Assembly (NCBI GenBank): GCA_031273985.1
Contig: JAISQV010000183.1
Span: 1-6,811 of the forward strand
Reading direction: 5' to 3'
Length of the DNA: 6,811 nt
Origin: Spirochaetaceae bacterium
GTDB taxonomy: Bacteria > Spirochaetota > Spirochaetia > Treponematales > Breznakiellaceae
How positions within the stretch are numbered: the stretch's first letter is position 1; every line of letters starts with the position of its first letter. The notes beneath the pieces are model-generated. The model was not told the DNA's origin. It made no database searches and was given only the letters and a program-made list of their open reading frames with translations. The translations under genes were made by a program, and so were the position numbers. This document shows positions 5,338 through 6,811 of the stretch, piece after piece.

Positions 5338-6216
5338 TTACCGGGGGCCGCGCCGGAAGGGCGGGAGGGGGAGCAGCACGGGGACATTCTGCTGGTAGGT
5401 GCGGTACAGGGGCGTCCGGGCAAGCAGGTGCTTTTCCATCATGGGAATACTGATCGCCATGAACAGGGCTATGATGCACAGTACCCCCGGAAGGCTCAGG
5501 GGGTGGAAATTCTGCAGGCCCGCAATAAAAAGCCCCGTCCAGATGAGCATTTCCCCCAAATAATTGGGGTGCCGGGAATATTTCCATATACCGCTGTAGA
5601 TATAGGGGCCCCGGGAAGCACCGGCGGCCTTATAGCGCCTCATTTCCCTGTCCGCGATACATTCAAGAAGCGTCCCGGTTACGATGACGCTTCCCCCAAG
5701 GCAGGGCAGCAGCGGGTTAAGTTCCGGGGTGTTCACCATATACCACAGGGGGATGACGCCCAAAAACACCAGCACGGTGGGCATATACATGATTCCCCAA
5801 AAAACTATCAGCTTTTCATACCGGGGGTACCGTTGCTTTATGTCGCGGTAACGCCAATCCTGCCAGGCAAGATTATCAAAACCGAGGGCCCAGTTTGCCG
5901 TAAGCCGTATTGCCCAGAGGAGCAGCGGAACGACGGCCCACAGATGGGCCGCCTGGAAGGGCGCGCCGTAAGCGAGATAAAACGCCGCGAGGAGCAGCGG
6001 GGGCTGAACGCTCCAGTAGGGATCGTAAAGACTGGCGTTTCCAAACACCAGGTTAAAGATGTACACCATCACGGTGGCTGCGGAATCGGCAATAAACAGG
6101 GCGGCCAGGGGCGGAAACCTGTCCCGCAAAAGATACAACATCGCCCCCCCCATTCCAAAGGAAAGGATATACACCAGGGCAATGATCAGTAAGGAAAGGC
6201 CTTTGCTTTTCACCAT
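5338..6216 (-). CDS. DUF1295 family integral membrane protein (steroid-reductase/ICMT-like)
   Basis: A 292-residue, strongly hydrophobic protein of the inner membrane. It has about seven or eight likely membrane segments, roughly at 7-29, 36-58, 71-88, 92-110, 137-160, 170-186, 223-236 and 240-258. Family marks are YDPYWSV (64-70), the R104-N108 region with DWRYRDI after it (120-126), ADREMRRYK (188-196), GIWKYSRHPNYLGE (209-222) and EKHL with YRTYQQ near the end. The RHPNYLGE motif belongs to the cofactor-binding end shared by 5-alpha-reductase-like and isoprenylcysteine methyltransferase-like enzymes. A lipid or isoprenoid substrate is likely for the superfamily, but none can be named. The start is supported by GGAG six bases upstream of ATG and by a good promoter. 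The gene is convergent with the amidohydrolase and divergent from the Fur-family regulator, so there is no operon evidence for its pathway. Confidence 0.87.
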   Translation of the reverse strand: MVKSKGLSLLIIALVYILSFGMGGAMLYLLRDRFPPLAALFIADSAATVMVYIFNLVFGNASLYDPYWSVQPPLLLAAFYLAYGAPFQAAHLWAVVPLLLWAIRLTANWALGFDNLAWQDWRYRDIKQRYPRYEKLIVFWGIMYMPTVLVFLGVIPLWYMVNTPELNPLLPCLGGSVIVTGTLLECIADREMRRYKAAGASRGPYIYSGIWKYSRHPNYLGEMLIWTGLFIAGLQNFHPLSLPGVLCIIALFMAISIPMMEKHLLARTPLYRTYQQNVPVLLPLPPFRRGPR

Positions 6217-6246
6217 GGGGAACTCCGGGGCTCTGGGTTAACCAGG

Positions 6247-6275
6247 ATTATGGCAGAAGGATTTTTACCTGTCGA
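6247..6275 (-). promoter_or_regulatory. promoter of the DUF1295 gene
   Basis: On the minus strand TCGACA (6275-6270) and CATAAT (6252-6247) each match the sigma70 consensus at 5 of 6 bases and are exactly 17 bp apart. Predicted transcription start is near 6240, giving a leader of about 24 nt that includes the GGAG ribosome site. Confidence 0.65.
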
Positions 6276-6357
6276 GAGAGCGGGCGCTTCGCGCAGGGAG
6301 GAGAGGAAGAAGGGAAAAGGGGGCCGAGCCCATATGCGTACATTTAAGCAAGAAATC

Positions 6358-6528
6358 AACCACGGACCACACTTTTCCGCTATGGAACTAAGGAAAAGTA
6401 GACCTCACGGACTTTTCGCCTGAAATCGTAGCTTCTTCCACCTTAAACCCGCGAATTACGGGGATTCTTGTAGATTCAGGATAGGTTATCGAAGCAATAG
6501 TCTGTGTCGTCCGTGTGGTCTGTGGTTA
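6358..6528. repeat. intergenic ACCAC repeat, copy 4 (inverted pair)
   Basis: AACCACGGACCACAC (6358-6372) pairs with GTGTGGTCTGTGGTT (6513-6527) at 14 of 15 positions, the exception being a G/T wobble. The right arm, read on the minus strand, continues as GGACGACACAGAC, whereas the left arm reaches GGAC only after a 36-nt interruption (6373-6408) containing the ACTTTTCC hairpin. The comparison of the two arms therefore shows directly which bases look inserted. Confidence 0.7.
6371..6399. repeat. ACTTTTCC hairpin, copy 3
   Basis: ACTTTTCC (6371-6378) and GGAAAAGT (6392-6399) form a perfect 8-bp stem with a 13-nt loop. The interrupting block is bounded by ACCACAC (6366-6372) and ACCTCAC (6402-6408), a 6-of-7 direct repeat like a decayed target duplication. 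Confidence 0.75.
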
Positions 6529-6601
6529 TAATCTTATGTGTACGCATATGGGGCTTGGCCCCCTCTTACTCTCCTCACTCCTCACTGTGCAATGCGGCCC
6601 C

Positions 6602-6630
6602 TTGACCAAATCCCCCTCATACCCTATAGT
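6602..6630 (+). promoter_or_regulatory. promoter of the Fur-family gene
   Basis: TTGACC (6602-6607) and TATAGT (6625-6630) are each 5 of 6 matches to sigma70 boxes and are separated by exactly 17 bp. Transcription would start near 6637, leaving a 26-nt leader that contains AAGGA (6654-6658) ahead of the ATG. Confidence 0.65.
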
Positions 6631-6633
6631 ACT

Positions 6634-6647
6634 AATTAGGAGTAATT
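6634..6647 (+). promoter_or_regulatory. possible operator over the Fur-family gene start site
   Basis: AATTA-ggag-TAATT is a 5+5 palindrome lying directly over the predicted transcription start. The position suits a repressor site, and Fur-family genes are often autoregulated through AT-rich palindromes. It is not a close match to the Fur or PerR box consensus, so the call is tentative. Confidence 0.35.
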
Positions 6648-6662
6648 CTTAATAAGGATTCT

Positions 6663-6811
6663 ATGGCTGCGGTAAAGGTAAGCAGGCGTAACACCCGCCA
6701 GCGGAGATTGGTTTTGGAGGCGGTTTGTAAGGGGGGCCACCCGGCGGCCGGGGAGATTTTTGACAGGATCGCGCAGACGGAGCGGATCAGCCTGGGGACG
6801 GTGTACCGCAA
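6663..6811 (+). CDS. Fur-family metal- or peroxide-responsive regulator (N-terminal part)
   Basis: Only the first 49 codons are in the window; the gene runs off the right edge. The visible protein is the start of a Fur-type winged-helix domain: TRQRRLVLEAV (11-21), then GGHPAAGEIFDRI (24-36) and the recognition helix region ISLGTVYR (42-49). These match the family pattern T-x-Q-R-x-x-V-L, H-P-x-A-x-E-I and I-S-x-x-T-V-Y-R. Such proteins bind DNA as dimers, controlled by iron, zinc, manganese or peroxide. The metal-binding half is missing, so Fur, Zur, PerR and Mur types cannot be told apart. The ATG follows AAGGA by four bases, and a 17-bp-spaced promoter and a palindrome lie just upstream. 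It is divergent from the DUF1295 gene. Confidence 0.88.
   Translation, partial: MAAVKVSRRNTRQRRLVLEAVCKGGHPAAGEIFDRIAQTERISLGTVYR

Larger units (their letters stand above)
6319..6563. repeat. large nested inverted repeat between divergent genes
   Basis: The left arm GGGGGCCGAGCCC-ATATGCGTACA (6319-6342) and the right arm (6539-6563) are reverse complements except for one G/T wobble position and one extra base. Outside them both arms continue as similar purine-rich tracts on their own strands (about 6295-6318, and 6564-6590 read from the other strand). Between the arms lies a second inverted pair (6358-6372 with 6513-6527) and inside that the ACTTTTCC hairpin. The whole of roughly 250-300 bp could fold into one long extended hairpin. 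No coding sequence is seen inside, so it resembles a MITE-like or nested composite element. It lies outside the two flanking core promoters. Confidence 0.75.

Noticed and set aside
5302..6192. 296-residue open frame on the plus strand
   Set aside because: Antisense to the DUF1295 gene, which has clear family motifs, a ribosome site and a promoter.

Overview
The window looks like chromosomal DNA of a spirochaete, most likely a fairly GC-rich Treponema relative. The main support is the single-stranded-DNA-binding protein, whose KGRGVRVVGRLKQDRW stretch resembles treponemal SSBs as I remember them, plus a large protein I cannot place in any widespread family. This assignment is an inference; no rRNA or other decisive marker is present.

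Layout: 1-392 is non-coding and holds a 166-bp inverted-repeat element (2-167) followed by an intergenic repeat (244-350). A complete ssb gene lies on the minus strand (393-800). After about 450 bp of non-coding DNA comes a 641-residue protein of unknown function, also on the minus strand (1251-3176). A divergent intergenic region (3177-3458) contains a TATAAT -10 box almost touching the unknown gene's ATG, a cluster of four GC-rich hairpins, and a near-consensus sigma70 promoter. That promoter drives a leader with a 13-bp hairpin and then a YtcJ/NfdA-type amidohydrolase (3459-5090, plus strand). It converges on a DUF1295 membrane protein (5338-6216, minus). A second divergent region (6217-6662) carries promoters for both flanking genes and a large nested inverted repeat. 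The window ends inside a Fur-family regulator (from 6663, plus strand).

The genes show no shared pathway: each appears to have its own promoter or lies apart from its neighbours, so this is a set of single-gene units, not an operon. The Fur-family gene has a small palindrome over its predicted start of transcription, which suggests autoregulation.

The most unusual content is between the genes. Four of the five intergenic regions carry a related repeat built from ACCAC-(R)-type units, arranged as inverted pairs. In three of them the left arm contains a small hairpin, ACTTTTCC-N12/13-GGAAAAGT. In two copies this hairpin is flanked by ACCAC-type direct repeats, as if it had been inserted into an existing repeat. 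No transposase, CRISPR array, tRNA or rRNA is visible.
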